From positions 20,008-84,007 of the forward strand of contig CAOKAE010000007.1 of NCBI GenBank assembly GCA_948466335.1: a DNA stretch of 64,000 nucleotides. The letters run 5' to 3'. This stretch comes from an uncultured Coriobacteriia bacterium. GTDB taxonomy: Bacteria > Actinomycetota > Coriobacteriia > Coriobacteriales > QAMH01. Below the pieces are notes generated by a model. The model was not told the DNA's origin, ran no database searches, and worked only from the letters and a program-made list of their open reading frames with translations. Position 1 is the first letter of the stretch. The number at the start of each line of letters is the position of its first letter. Made by a program: the position numbers and the translations under genes. Below, piece by piece: positions 1-8,446 of the stretch.

Positions 1-1143
1 GGGGTCGGAACGGGGCTTCGCACCAAGGTGAACGTGAACCTCGGCATCTCGGGGGACCTCATCGACCCCGATGTCGAGCTCGAGAAGGTGCGCGTGGCCC
101 TCGAGCTGGGCGCCGAGGGCATCATGGACCTCTCCAATCACGGAAAGACACGCGAGTTTCGCGAGCAGCTCGTCTCCATGGCGCCCGTCATGATCGGCAC
201 CGTGCCCATGTACGATGCCATAGGGTACCTGGAGAAGGCACTCGTTAGCATCACCGCCGCCGACTTCCTGGAGGTGGTGCGCCGCCATGCCGAAGACGGC
301 GTCGACTTCGTGACCATCCACGCGGGCATGAACCGCTCGGTGATCGAGACGTTCAAGGAGACGGGGCGTCTGACGAACATCGTCTCTCGCGGCGGGTCAC
401 TCATCTTCGCCTGGATGGAGGCCACGGGCAACGAGAACCCCTTCTACGAGCACTACGACGAGGTCCTCGCCATACTGCACGAATACGATGTCACGATTAG
501 CCTCGGCGACGCGATGCGTCCGGGCTGCATCTACGATGCGACCGATGCGGGCCAGGTCGCCGAGCTCATCGAGATTGGCAAGCTCGTCAAGCGCGCCTGG
601 GACGGGGGCGTGCAGGTCATGGTGGAGGGGCCGGGACACATGGCACTCGACGAGATCGCGGCCAACATGAAGCTGCAGAAGCGCCTGTGCCATGACGCGC
701 CCTTCTACGTGCTGGGGCCGCTCGTGACCGACATCGCCCCCGGCTACGACCACATCACCGCCGCCATCGGCGGGGCCGTCGCGGCGAGTGCTGGCGCGGA
801 CTTCCTCTGCTACGTCACGCCTGCCGAGCACTTGCGCCTGCCCGATGCCTCCGACGTGCGCGAGGGCCTGGTCGCCACGAAGATCGCGGCCCATGCGGCC
901 GATATCGCCAAGGGCATACCCGGCGCCCGCGAGAGGGACAACCGCATGAGCGATGCCCGGCGCCGGTTCGATTGGGAGGAGATGTTCTCGCTTGCCATCG
1001 ACCCGGTCAAGCCGCGCGAGTACTTCGAGAGCGCACCGCCGTCCAACGAGGAGACCTGCACGATGTGCGGAAAGATGTGCGCGATGCGCACCGTCAACGC
1101 CATCATGGACGGCCTCGTGGTCGACCTGGGGGAGGGACGCTGA
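1..1143 (+). CDS. thiC: Phosphomethylpyrimidine synthase ThiC (5' end outside window)
   Basis: ThiC is a radical-SAM enzyme that converts aminoimidazole ribotide to hydroxymethylpyrimidine phosphate for thiamine synthesis. The frame is open back to base 1 and reads [11 protein letters not shown], a conserved ThiC stretch that lies inside the protein, so the true start is upstream of the window. Visible landmarks are [36 protein letters not shown] and, near the end, the iron-sulfur cysteines in CTMCGKMC. About 380 residues are visible, close to the full length of the shorter ThiC type, so little is missing. The stop is TGA at 1141. Any thiamine riboswitch would lie before the window. Confidence 0.95.
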   Translation, partial: GVGTGLRTKVNVNLGISGDLIDPDVELEKVRVALELGAEGIMDLSNHGKTREFREQLVSMAPVMIGTVPMYDAIGYLEKALVSITAADFLEVVRRHAEDGVDFVTIHAGMNRSVIETFKETGRLTNIVSRGGSLIFAWMEATGNENPFYEHYDEVLAILHEYDVTISLGDAMRPGCIYDATDAGQVAELIEIGKLVKRAWDGGVQVMVEGPGHMALDEIAANMKLQKRLCHDAPFYVLGPLVTDIAPGYDHITAAIGGAVAASAGADFLCYVTPAEHLRLPDASDVREGLVATKIAAHAADIAKGIPGARERDNRMSDARRRFDWEEMFSLAIDPVKPREYFESAPPSNEETCTMCGKMCAMRTVNAIMDGLVVDLGEGR

Positions 1144-1486
1144 TAGGAGCCGACGTCGCGGTGGCCGTGGTGCACGACCAGGCCCAAAGCCCGGGAGTCA
1201 CGGCGCAGGGGCCGCCCATGACCTCCGAGTGACCGGCAAGGACCGGAGACGCGTGGAGGCTCCTGCCCTGAGCCTGCCGGGGGCGCGCGGGCTTTCGAGG
1301 ATAAGATGCCCGCCTTGGGTGGAATTTCCAGCCAATTTGCCCGGTTTGTAACTCTGGGCACAATCATGGCCTGCTAAGCTCCCTACACTGCAAGCTACGC
1401 GTGCAGGGGGCAGTCTTCCCCATTCGAGCGGCGAAGGCTTTCCTCGAGCTGTCTCCTGCGCGTCTCAATTACGGTGGGGAGTGAAC
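1144..1486. other. Intergenic region thiC to membrane protein
   Basis: There is no convincing gene in this 343-base gap. It holds a strong dyad at 1315-1335, an adjoining 18-base motif at 1335-1352 that recurs before pncB, and an imperfect hairpin around 1382-1410 built on CTGCA/TGCAG. Nothing matches a riboswitch that I recognise. Confidence 0.5.
1315..1335. promoter_or_regulatory. Dyad-symmetric operator-like site
   Basis: The arms TTGGgTGGAA and TTCCAgCCAA are inverted with nine of ten pairs matching around one central base. The site lies about 150 bases before the membrane protein start and touches the motif ATTTGCCCGGTTTGTAAC at 1335-1352. The same motif with one change is found at 2603-2620. 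It looks like a repressor or activator site, but the regulator is unknown. Confidence 0.4.
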
Positions 1487-2599
1487 ATGCAAGCCATAGA
1501 GAAGAAGACGGGCGCCCTTGCCCGGATTGCCGCATTCGCCCGAAGGAAGGACGTCGTGCCCTCCGCGCGGCGCTACCTCATCGACGCGTTGTCTGCCATG
1601 GCGCAGGGACTCTTTGCGTCCCTGCTCGTGGGAACCATCTTGTGCACCATCGGCGACTTGTCTGGCATCGCCGTCATCAACGAGGTCGGCACGCTCGCGA
1701 AGCGCGTCTGCGGACCGGCCATGGCCATTGCCATCGGCTATGCCCTGCGCGCTCCCATCCTCGTCCTGCTCTCCCTTGCCACGGTTGGCCTGGCGGCAAA
1801 CGAGCTGGGTGGCGCGGGAGGTCCGCTCTCCGTCCTCGTCATCGCCATCGTCGCCGCCGAGCTCGGAAAGCTCGTCTCCGGCGAGACCAAGGTCGACATA
1901 CTCGTCACGCCCCTCGTGGTCATTGCCGGCGGCTGCGCCCTGTCGTTCGCATGCGCGCCTGCCATCGGCGCCGTCGCCTCGTCGCTCGGCGCCATCGTGA
2001 TGTGGGCGACGGATCTGGCACCGTTTGCGATGGGTATCGTCGTCGCGGTTGTCGTCGGCATCGCCTTGACGCTTCCCATATCATCGGCTGCCATTTGCGC
2101 GGCCCTCGGTCTCACGGGGCTTGCCGGCGGTGCGGCCCTTGCCGGTTGCTGTGCCCAGATGGTCGGCTTCGCCGTCATCAGCTTCAAGGTCAACGGCGTC
2201 TCGGGCCTCATTTCGCAGGGCATCGGCACCTCCATGCTGCAGATGTCCAACATCATCAGAAACCCGCGCATATGGATTCCGCCCACCGTCGCGGCAGCGG
2301 TCTGCGGCCCCGTGGCCACGTGCATATTCGGCCTTGTCCAAGACGGTCCCGCCATCGCCTCGGGCATGGGCACCTGCGGTCTCGTCGGCCCCATTGGCGT
2401 CTACACCGGTTGGATCCAGGCGGGCATCATGCCCGGACTGTTCGAGTGGGTCGGGCTGCTAAGCGTCTGCCTCGTGATTCCGGCCCTCGTGAGCATGCTC
2501 GTCTACGTCCCGATGTGCAAGGCCGGCCTCATCGCCCCCGAGGACCTTGCGCTCGAGCCCACGGGCGTCCAAGAGGACGTGCCCGGGGAAGAGCGCTAG
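1487..2599 (+). CDS. PTS_EIIC_2-like multi-spanning membrane protein
   Basis: A 370-residue, very hydrophobic protein with roughly eight to ten membrane segments and glycine-rich loops such as SSAAICAALGLTGLAGGAA and QGIGTSMLQMSNIIRNPRIW. These resemble the PTS_EIIC_2 family, membrane proteins once called putative toxin regulators. No IIA or IIB phosphocarrier genes are nearby, so sugar phosphotransfer is doubtful and the substrate is unknown. ATG 1487 is preferred over GTG 1481 because GGGGAG at 1477-1482 sits 4 to 5 bases before it and overlaps the GTG. It is followed by pncB, whose upstream region shares an 18-base motif with this gene, so co-regulation with pyridine nucleotide salvage is possible but unproven. 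Confidence 0.7.
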   Translation: MQAIEKKTGALARIAAFARRKDVVPSARRYLIDALSAMAQGLFASLLVGTILCTIGDLSGIAVINEVGTLAKRVCGPAMAIAIGYALRAPILVLLSLATVGLAANELGGAGGPLSVLVIAIVAAELGKLVSGETKVDILVTPLVVIAGGCALSFACAPAIGAVASSLGAIVMWATDLAPFAMGIVVAVVVGIALTLPISSAAICAALGLTGLAGGAALAGCCAQMVGFAVISFKVNGVSGLISQGIGTSMLQMSNIIRNPRIWIPPTVAAAVCGPVATCIFGLVQDGPAIASGMGTCGLVGPIGVYTGWIQAGIMPGLFEWVGLLSVCLVIPALVSMLVYVPMCKAGLIAPEDLALEPTGVQEDVPGEER

Positions 2600-2602
2600 G
2601 AC

Positions 2603-2636
2603 ATTTGCCCGCTTTGTAACCACGGCTACAAAGCGG
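2603..2636. promoter_or_regulatory. Inverted repeat and shared motif before pncB
   Basis: The motif ATTTGCCCGCTTTGTAAC (2603-2620) differs by one base from 1335-1352. It overlaps a perfect 10-bp inverted repeat, CCGCTTTGTA (2609-2618) and TACAAAGCGG (2627-2636), with an 8-base spacer. It could be an operator for pncB, or an intrinsic terminator for the preceding gene, although no T-run follows directly. Confidence 0.4.
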
Positions 2637-2719
2637 CCCGTCGCGCGTTTCTATACTCTGCGCCAAACGTTTCGGGCACGTATGCCCGGGGCGAAGGCAA
2701 CCGGTGAAAACGAGGCACG

Positions 2720-4210
2720 ATGGGCATGCAAATCGATTACACCCTTCTCACGGACCTGTACCAGCTCACGATGGCGCAGGGCTACTTTCGGATGGGCAAG
2801 ACGAAGAACGAGGCATGCTTTCACATGTTCTTTCGCGAGTGCCCCTTCGAGGGCGGATACGCGATTGCCTGCGGCACGGCGCAGCTTGCCCAGGTCATCG
2901 ACTCGTTCAAGTTCACCGACGAGCATATCGCCTATCTCGCATCGCTCGATGCGCCGGGCGGCGGCAGGCTCTTCGACGGCGATTTCCTGGAATATCTCGC
3001 GAGCTACGAGCTCTCCTGTGACATCGATGCCGTGCCCGAGGGAACGGTCGTCTTTCCCTACGAACCGCTCGTACGCGTGAAGGGCCCCATCATCGAGTGC
3101 CAGATACTCGAGACGGCGTTTCTCAACTGCGTGAACTTCCAGACGCTCATCGCCACGAAGGCCTCGCGCATATGTCAGGCGGCAGCCGGACGTCCCGTGG
3201 CCGAATTCGGCCTGCGAAGGGCACAGGGTGCGGCAGGCGGCGTATGGGCAAGCCGCGCGGCCTATGTGGGTGGCTGCGCCTCGACGAGCAACGTGCTCGC
3301 AGGCAGCCTCTTCGACATCCCCGTTTCGGGTACGCACGCCCATTCCTGGGTCATGTCCTTCGAAAGCGAGCTCGATGCGTTTCGCGCCTATGCGCAGGCG
3401 TTTCCCACGAACTGCGTGCTGCTCGTCGATACCTACGACGTGCGCCGGGGCATCGAGAACGCCATCATCGTCGGCCACGAGATGCAGGAACGCGGCCATC
3501 GCCTTGCCGGTGTGCGCATCGATTCGGGTGACCTTGCCTGGGCGGCGCGCTTGGCACGGGCGATGCTCGACGAGGCGGGCCTCTTCGATTGCGGTGTCGT
3601 CCTCTCCAACGACCTCGACGAATATAGCGTGCAGGCCATCCTGGACGAGGGTACGCCGGTCAGCTCCTGGGGCATCGGCACGAAGCTCGCGACGGCCTAT
3701 GACCAGCCGGCGCTTGGCGGTGTCTACAAGCTCTCCGCCATACGCTGCGACAAGGGCAAGCCATGGCACGACTGCCTCAAGGTATCCGAATCGATGGCCA
3801 AGCTCACCATACCGGGAATACTCGACGTGCGGCGCTACCGTCGCATGGATGGGCGCTATGCGGGGGACATGATCTATGACGAGAAATCAGGCATACGGGG
3901 CTGCGAAACCATCGTCGACCCCGTGGACGAGCTTCGTCGCAAGAATCTCGAGGGCCTTGCGTACACGACGCTTCTTGAGCCCTTGGCGCGAAACGGGAAG
4001 CGCCTACTTGCAGACGAGAACGCAAGCGCACGTGCAGCGCGTGATCGGGCGATCGAGCAGCTTTTCTTCATGGACGATAGCAACAAGCGCATCTTCAACC
4101 CCTACGCGTATCCGGTCGGCCTCGAATTCGGGTTGTGGCAGCGACGCAAGGACGTGGCGGCCCGGCTTCGTGCGAACGAAGGTGTCTGCCGCGAATATGC
4201 CGTCGCATAG
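2720..4210 (+). CDS. pncB: Nicotinate phosphoribosyltransferase
   Basis: Converts nicotinate and PRPP, with ATP hydrolysis, to nicotinate mononucleotide in NAD salvage (cytoplasmic). The 496-residue length fits the long-form enzymes. Family landmarks in order are DLYQLTMAQGYF near the N terminus, ECPFEGGYAIACG, SGTHAHSWVMSFESE with the expected active-site histidine, RIDSGDLAWAA, and GIGTKLATAYDQPALGGVYKL for phosphate and PRPP contacts. GAGG at 2712-2715 precedes ATG 2720; ATG 2726 would also be spaced acceptably. The gene stands alone after the membrane protein with its own upstream inverted repeat. Confidence 0.94.
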   Translation: MGMQIDYTLLTDLYQLTMAQGYFRMGKTKNEACFHMFFRECPFEGGYAIACGTAQLAQVIDSFKFTDEHIAYLASLDAPGGGRLFDGDFLEYLASYELSCDIDAVPEGTVVFPYEPLVRVKGPIIECQILETAFLNCVNFQTLIATKASRICQAAAGRPVAEFGLRRAQGAAGGVWASRAAYVGGCASTSNVLAGSLFDIPVSGTHAHSWVMSFESELDAFRAYAQAFPTNCVLLVDTYDVRRGIENAIIVGHEMQERGHRLAGVRIDSGDLAWAARLARAMLDEAGLFDCGVVLSNDLDEYSVQAILDEGTPVSSWGIGTKLATAYDQPALGGVYKLSAIRCDKGKPWHDCLKVSESMAKLTIPGILDVRRYRRMDGRYAGDMIYDEKSGIRGCETIVDPVDELRRKNLEGLAYTTLLEPLARNGKRLLADENASARAARDRAIEQLFFMDDSNKRIFNPYAYPVGLEFGLWQRRKDVAARLRANEGVCREYAVA

Positions 4211-4279
4211 GACGATTCGCTTCATACAGAGAAAGCGCGAAGTGGGGCATCGCCTCGGTTTTCGATGAGCGCTAGCTGG

Positions 4280-4312
4280 GTTTTGGGGCAAATGTCGCGT
4301 TTGCCACAAAAC
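4280..4312. promoter_or_regulatory. Inverted repeat downstream of pncB
   Basis: Arms GTTTTGGGGCAAA (4280-4292) and TTTGCCACAAAAC (4300-4312) pair at 12 of 13 positions around a 7-base centre. There is no adjacent T-run of terminator type. It may be an operator for the truncated gene at 4430, whose start lies 118 bases further on. The core TTTGCC echoes the motifs at 1335 and 2603. Confidence 0.3.
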
Positions 4313-4372
4313 GCCGTTTCCCAATCTTGCCTATCGCTACAGGGTGCGTAGGCGCGTTTTCCCATACTGGTG

Positions 4373-4405
4373 CCAGGAGCGACGCAAACGTATTGCCGCT
4401 CCTGG
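4373..4405. promoter_or_regulatory. Inverted repeat upstream of the truncated dehydrogenase gene
   Basis: A perfect 9-bp inverted repeat, CCAGGAGCG (4373-4381) and CGCTCCTGG (4397-4405), with a 15-base centre. It lies 25 bases before ATG 4430 and ends before the ribosome binding site GGGAG. It could be a repressor site or a leader hairpin. Confidence 0.35.
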
Positions 4406-4429
4406 TCATACGTTAGATGGGAGCGTGGC

Positions 4430-4545
4430 ATGACACAGAAGACGGCAGTTATCACAGGTGGTGCGGGCGCAAGCGCCGGTGGTTCGGGCGCGTATATTGC
4501 CCATAAGCTCGCAAGTCAGGGGTACTACGTCGTCATTTGGGATAT
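4430..4545 (+). pseudogene. 5' remnant of a short-chain dehydrogenase gene, cut by an IS
   Basis: ATG 4430, with GGGAG six bases upstream, opens a frame reading TAVITGGAGAS and then LASQGYYVVIWDI. This is the first beta-alpha-beta unit of an NAD(P)-binding Rossmann fold typical of short-chain dehydrogenases. Coding stops at once inside the IS end (TAA 4547), giving 39 residues where about 250 are expected. The rest of the gene is not on the far side of the IS, where an unrelated ABC permease gene begins, so the missing part was lost or moved. The substrate cannot be guessed. Confidence 0.8.
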
Positions 4546-4573
4546 CTAACGGTTTAGCAAACGGGTGATATTG

Positions 4574-5548
4574 TCACCGCCCTATGCTGCGGTAATGCGC
4601 ATCGGTCATCATCAAATGGCGGACCACCCTTGCAGTTTTCGGCCATCTGTCCTCTGCTTGGTGCACGCGGAACAGGTAGACGAACCAGTTGAGGTAGGAC
4701 TGCAGGTTGGACGGGTCCATGCCGGTGAGGCGCCACAGGTATCGCTTGAGCCACGAGCTCAGGTTGTTGACCATCTCCATGGCGTCGAGGTAGGCGGGGT
4801 CGGTGGCGTCGGCCTTGTAGGCCTCCGAGCTGCACTTCCTGTCGGCGATCACCCCGTTGTGGGCGCGCTCCTTGTCGTGCACGACGGTGCTGCCCTCCGC
4901 GAGGTGGCTCCCCAGGGCGGCCTTGAGCCTCTTGGTCGACGGCTTGCCGTGCCCGCACACCACCGCGACCGGGTTCTTCGAGGCGTCGATGGCGACCGCG
5001 ATGCAAATCTTCTGCTTGGAAAGCCCGCGCTTGCGGGCCTGCCCGTAGCCCTTCGAGAGGTCGGTGTCGTTGACGTAGACCTCGTCGATCCAGACGCGGC
5101 CCCTGAGCACGATGCGGTCCTGGTAGCCGCTCACCGTGGCGAACACGCGGTGGCGCCACTCGAAGGCCGTCTTGTGGGTGACGCCGCACAGCTCGGCTGC
5201 TGCCTCGATCGGCACGTTCCAGGTCATGAGCTTCAAGAACAGCGCCCATGTCGGCAGGTCCTTCTTGCTCGACTCCAAAACCGTCCCGGTCAGCGAGTTG
5301 AAGCGCCTCCCGCAGCGCCGGCATCTGTACCTCTGCAGGTCCGAGCCCGAGACGCCGTCCCTGAAGGCGCGCCCCTCGCCGCAGCCAGGGCAAGGCGGGT
5401 CCGCCCTGAACGCCGCGGCGGCCTCGGCGTATGTGCCCACGCCGATCTCCTCTCTGCACCTCCTCTCCGCCATGGCGGAGCAGAGCAGCTCGAAGTCGTC
5501 GGTCGGGAGCGCGGCGACGCGCCCCGCGAAGGGGTTCTCTCTCGTCAT
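4574..5548 (-). CDS. IS1595-family transposase
   Basis: Transposase of the enclosing IS. The N-terminal third has a zinc ribbon, CPGCGEGRAF then YRCRRCGRRFNSLTGT. The catalytic ISXO2-like domain follows, with an acidic residue in WIDEVYVND, a second in STVVHDKERAHNG and a VNNLSSWLKRYLWR segment where the third catalytic residue of the family lies. The frame is open up to a GTG at 5680 in the terminal repeat. I chose ATG 5548 (MTRENPFAGR), giving 324 residues, because related proteins begin near this NPFAGR motif. There is no strong ribosome site, which suits low expression. It looks intact, so the element may still be active. Confidence 0.9.
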   Translation of the reverse strand: MTRENPFAGRVAALPTDDFELLCSAMAERRCREEIGVGTYAEAAAAFRADPPCPGCGEGRAFRDGVSGSDLQRYRCRRCGRRFNSLTGTVLESSKKDLPTWALFLKLMTWNVPIEAAAELCGVTHKTAFEWRHRVFATVSGYQDRIVLRGRVWIDEVYVNDTDLSKGYGQARKRGLSKQKICIAVAIDASKNPVAVVCGHGKPSTKRLKAALGSHLAEGSTVVHDKERAHNGVIADRKCSSEAYKADATDPAYLDAMEMVNNLSSWLKRYLWRLTGMDPSNLQSYLNWFVYLFRVHQAEDRWPKTARVVRHLMMTDAHYRSIGR

Positions 5549-5565
5549 CTTGTGATTTCCCGTCT

Positions 5566-5628
5566 CTGCCCGAGCGCCCATCCGACGGGATTGTCGCCAA
5601 ACAAAGAGACGGATGGGCACTCGGGCAG
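5566..5628 (-). promoter_or_regulatory. Leader hairpin before the transposase start
   Basis: The 19-base arms 5566-5584 and 5610-5628 are inverted with one mismatch, which becomes a G-U pair in RNA. On the minus strand this stem lies just before ATG 5548. IS elements often use such a hairpin to block translation from transcripts that read in from outside; that role here is inference. Confidence 0.5.
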
Positions 5629-5699
5629 TTTCTTTGTTGGCAGGGAAATCGTAACAGCAAACGGGCGCGCCGATTATCACCCGTTTGCTAAACCGTTAG

Positions 5700-6210
5700 A
5701 AAGCAAAATCACCACCGTCGAGAGCATCGCGCCCGCAAACGCGAAGAGCGCCGTCGTTACGGGGTCAGCGGTCGAGATGCCCCCGTAGGCGGCGGACGCG
5801 CCCGCACCACCTGCGAAAACGATGATTGCAAGCGAGGCACCGAACGCAGCGCCCTGCGAGATACCGAGCGTGCTCGCCGAGGCAAGCGGGTTGCGCAGGA
5901 CGCTTTGGTAGGCGCACCTCGCAAGCGCGAGCGCCACCCCGGCGACGATAGCCGTCAAGACGCGGGGGAGACGAATGTTTTGAACTGCGGCGACGGTACG
6001 CACATCGCCCTGCCCGAAGACCGCGCGCACCACATCGAGAGGGGCGATCTGAAGCGAGCCCATAGTCATCGAGAACACGGCGATGCCGACAACCGCGACG
6101 AAGAGGACAACGAGTACGAGGCGCTTGCGCCTGATATAGCCCGCATACGCGTCACAGGGTGCTTTCCCCTCGCCGGGCAAGCTCGCAGTTGTAATTTTGT
6201 CCTCTTCCAT
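5700..6210 (-). pseudogene. FecCD-type ABC permease, 3' half missing
   Basis: The first 170 residues of an iron-siderophore or cobalamin ABC permease: a first membrane segment LVLVVLFVAVVGIAVFSMTM, then IRLPRVLTAIVAGVALALA and NPLASASTLGISQGAAFGAS, hallmark FecCD/BtuC sequences. Family members are near 340 residues. The frame runs 7 codons into the IS and stops, so about half the transmembrane domain is lost. It starts 11 bases after the substrate-binding lipoprotein gene in the same direction, so they were one operon. The ATPase that should follow is absent, so the importer cannot work from this locus. Confidence 0.88.
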
Positions 6211-6221
6211 AAGCGGTTATT

Positions 6222-7352
6222 CTAGCTGAAAGAAAGCGTCGTGAAGCCCATGCCCGCATTCTTCATGGTTTGATAGAAGTCGACGCCGAGAAGCGTGGTG
6301 TAGATCTCGGAATACTTTGCATCCAGATCGACATCGACGAACTTTTCGGGGTAGATGGTCGCGCCGATGAAGTACGTGTCGCAGATGCCCGTGTCGATGT
6401 TGGTGCCGTTGAAGTTGAAGAACGGCTGCGTGTAGAGGTGGCCCTCCTTGAACGCCTTCAGGTCGTCGAAGAAGGCCTCGCTGTTGGCGTAGTCGGCCTT
6501 CATGAGATCCATGTTGCCCGCGTTCAAGAACATGAAGTCGGGGTCCCAGTTGCCGATCTGCTCGAGGTCGACGTCGATGGCGGCTTTCTGGCCCGTCTCG
6601 TCGGCGACGTTTTTCGCACCGAGCTCGACGAGCGGGGCGTAGTTCGCGTACGTGCCGGTGAAGCTCTTAGCTCCCTTGTAATTGACGGCGCCCACGTAGA
6701 CGCTCGGCTTGTCGGCATCGGGGATATCGGCCGTGCGCGCCTTCAAGTCGGCGTCCCACTCCTTGAGCTTCGAGACGACCTCCTGCGCGTGGTCCTGCGT
6801 GCCCAGCGCCTCGCCGACGCAGGTGATCGAGGTGTAGACGTTGTCGGTGAACAACTGGTTTTGGTAGGTGATGCCGATGACGGGGATGCCCGTGTCCGCC
6901 TGGAGCGAATCGCACTCTTCAGCGCTACGACTCGAGATGATCACGTCAGGTGCGAGCTCCATGAGCTGCTCCTCGTTGACGTTCGTCTCGAGCAGATGGT
7001 TTCCGTTGCTCGTCGCCGGCAAGTTGGCGAAGAGGTCCTTGTACGCAATCGTGTACGGACGGTTTAATGCCGGCTCGGTTTCCATCTCGGTTGCGGCAAC
7101 GAGCTTGTCCTGCCCACCCGCATACACGACGAAGCGCGCGCCGCTGCCGACGGTCGCCGCGCTTTGAACATCGGCGGGAACCTCGACACTTCGACCATAG
7201 GCGTCAACCACCGTCTTCGTCGCCGCGGCGTCCTGCGCCCCCTCCGACGAACCCGTGCCCGCAGGTGCGGAGCAGCCCGCAAACGCAAGCAGACACGCAC
7301 ACAGACAGGCCGCTATGGCAACCACGCCGCATGTTCTCATTCTCTTCAACAT
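6222..7352 (-). CDS. ABC transporter substrate-binding lipoprotein (iron-siderophore or B12 type)
   Basis: A 376-residue lipoprotein with a basic start (MLKRMR), a hydrophobic stretch and lipobox FAGC, so it should be lipid-anchored outside the membrane. It continues as a Peripla_BP_2 (BtuF/FepB-like) binding protein: TKTVVDAYGRSVEVP at the start of the mature domain, then LMELAPDVIISSRSAEECDSL and VPVIGITYQN-like segments. It is full length. Its permease gene follows at 11 bases but is truncated by the IS, and no ATPase gene remains. It may be an orphan or may serve another importer. The ligand (ferric chelate, heme or cobamide) cannot be decided from sequence. Confidence 0.85.
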   Translation of the reverse strand: MLKRMRTCGVVAIAACLCACLLAFAGCSAPAGTGSSEGAQDAAATKTVVDAYGRSVEVPADVQSAATVGSGARFVVYAGGQDKLVAATEMETEPALNRPYTIAYKDLFANLPATSNGNHLLETNVNEEQLMELAPDVIISSRSAEECDSLQADTGIPVIGITYQNQLFTDNVYTSITCVGEALGTQDHAQEVVSKLKEWDADLKARTADIPDADKPSVYVGAVNYKGAKSFTGTYANYAPLVELGAKNVADETGQKAAIDVDLEQIGNWDPDFMFLNAGNMDLMKADYANSEAFFDDLKAFKEGHLYTQPFFNFNGTNIDTGICDTYFIGATIYPEKFVDVDLDAKYSEIYTTLLGVDFYQTMKNAGMGFTTLSFS

Positions 7353-7460
7353 GAGCTTCTTCCCTTCGCTTTGAATCGTATCGAATTGCTGCGACAGATA
7401 GTAACACGATTACATAATTCGTAACATCCCTATTCCGAGAACGGTGCTCCGAACACAGCA

Positions 7461-7498
7461 AGGCGCCGCGCCCCTTACCGGGACGCGGCGCCTTTTTT
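7461..7498 (+). terminator. Intrinsic terminator-like hairpin between two minus-strand genes
   Basis: Stem AGGCGCCGCG with CGCGGCGCCT, then TTTTTT on the plus strand. Both flanking genes run on the minus strand, where the stem is followed only by a weak U-rich stretch. It may act for the upstream lipoprotein gene as a bidirectional hairpin or stop an unseen plus-strand transcript. Confidence 0.6.
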
Positions 7499-7546
7499 CC
7501 AGCCCATCTGCGCCAGATGCAGGCGAGCTGCTATCGAGCTATTCCG

Positions 7547-8356
7547 CTACGGCATCGTAACCTGGAACGTCACGATCTTGTCGTAGGTCTTGGAGTTCAT
7601 GACCTCGAAGGAGCCCTGCACGTTCACGAGATCGTCGATGCTCTTGATGCTGTCGTCCATGAAGGTCATGAACGTCTCGACGTAAGCGTTCGGCTGGATC
7701 GTCTCGTAGATGTAGGGGCTGATCATCTTGCCGTTCACCGTCCAGGTGCCGTAAGAGCCGCTGAAGTCGATCGCCGTGTCAGCGCTCTTGTTCGTGACAA
7801 CCAGGGTATAGCCGCAGGAGTCGAGCCAATCCTGCTTCTTGTCGACAACCATCACGGAGATGTTGTCGTCGCTGTAGATCTCCTTGTCGATGGCCTGAAT
7901 AGCCTGGTCGTCCGCCGCGCTCGAGCCGCTGGTGGTACCACTCGAAGAGCTCGAGCCTAGGTCCTTGACCTCGTCGCTCGTCTTCTTGAACTTCATGCCC
8001 TCGCCGTCAACCTCGATGGAGAGCACACCGTCCTTAATCGTCGCGTCGACGCTGTCGCCCTCGATCGTCAGGGACACCTTATCAGCCGACTTGGCGTCCC
8101 AGGTGCCATCCATCGTCTCGCCGAACATACCGAGCTTGAACGTGCCGTCCTCGGCGAAGGTCGCCTCGACGGTGAGGCCAAATGCCTTCATCATGGCCAT
8201 ATCGTCTTCGGAAGCGTCCGTGAGCTCGGAGAGCTCCCACGTTCCGATGACCGCCTTCTTGGGGTCGGCCTTGTCAGCCCCGCCGCAGCCGACGAGCGCG
8301 AAGCATAGCGCGATAGCGAATGCAACAACTCCGAATACCTTCAACTTCGATTTCAT
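7547..8356 (-). CDS. Secreted lipoprotein, two beta-domains, function unknown
   Basis: A 269-residue predicted lipoprotein: signal MKSKLKVFGVVAFAIALCF then lipobox LVGCGG. Residues about 30-130 form a lipocalin-like unit (VIGTWELSELTD, DGTFKLGMFGETMDGTWD). A Ser/Gly/Thr linker follows near residues 132-148. The second half (NISVMVVDKKQDW, YTLVVTNKSADTAIDFSGSYGTW) resembles immunoglobulin-like extracellular domains found in lipoproteins of Gram-positive gut bacteria. I cannot assign a function. It is transcribed away from the downstream signalling cluster and has its own spacing, so it is probably monocistronic. Confidence 0.75.
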   Translation of the reverse strand: MKSKLKVFGVVAFAIALCFALVGCGGADKADPKKAVIGTWELSELTDASEDDMAMMKAFGLTVEATFAEDGTFKLGMFGETMDGTWDAKSADKVSLTIEGDSVDATIKDGVLSIEVDGEGMKFKKTSDEVKDLGSSSSSGTTSGSSAADDQAIQAIDKEIYSDDNISVMVVDKKQDWLDSCGYTLVVTNKSADTAIDFSGSYGTWTVNGKMISPYIYETIQPNAYVETFMTFMDDSIKSIDDLVNVQGSFEVMNSKTYDKIVTFQVTMP

Positions 8357-8446
8357 GGTAGCACTTCCTTCCCGAATAGCTTTCCCATTCCAACCACTCT
8401 ATCTTGCACGCCGGAGCTTACCGCCCCGACGATGATGCCCGCGGTG

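Larger units (their letters stand above)
4546..5699 (-). mobile_element. Complete IS1595-family insertion sequence
   Basis: The element is bounded by perfect 25-bp terminal inverted repeats at 4546-4570 and 5675-5699 (26 bp if the flanking T/A pair is counted). It contains one transposase gene on the minus strand. Left flank TGGGATAT and right flank AAAGCAAA are not a matching 8-bp target duplication, although this family usually makes one. The two flanks are pieces of unrelated genes. I infer that a deletion or recombination between IS copies, rather than a simple insertion, produced this arrangement. Confidence 0.9.

Noticed and set aside
1144..1486. Possible thiamine or other riboswitch after thiC
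   Set aside because: No match to the conserved core sequences; a thiamine riboswitch would be expected before thiC, outside the window.
4546..5699. Simple IS insertion with target duplication
   Set aside because: The eight bases on each side differ and the flanking genes are unrelated, so a later rearrangement is needed.
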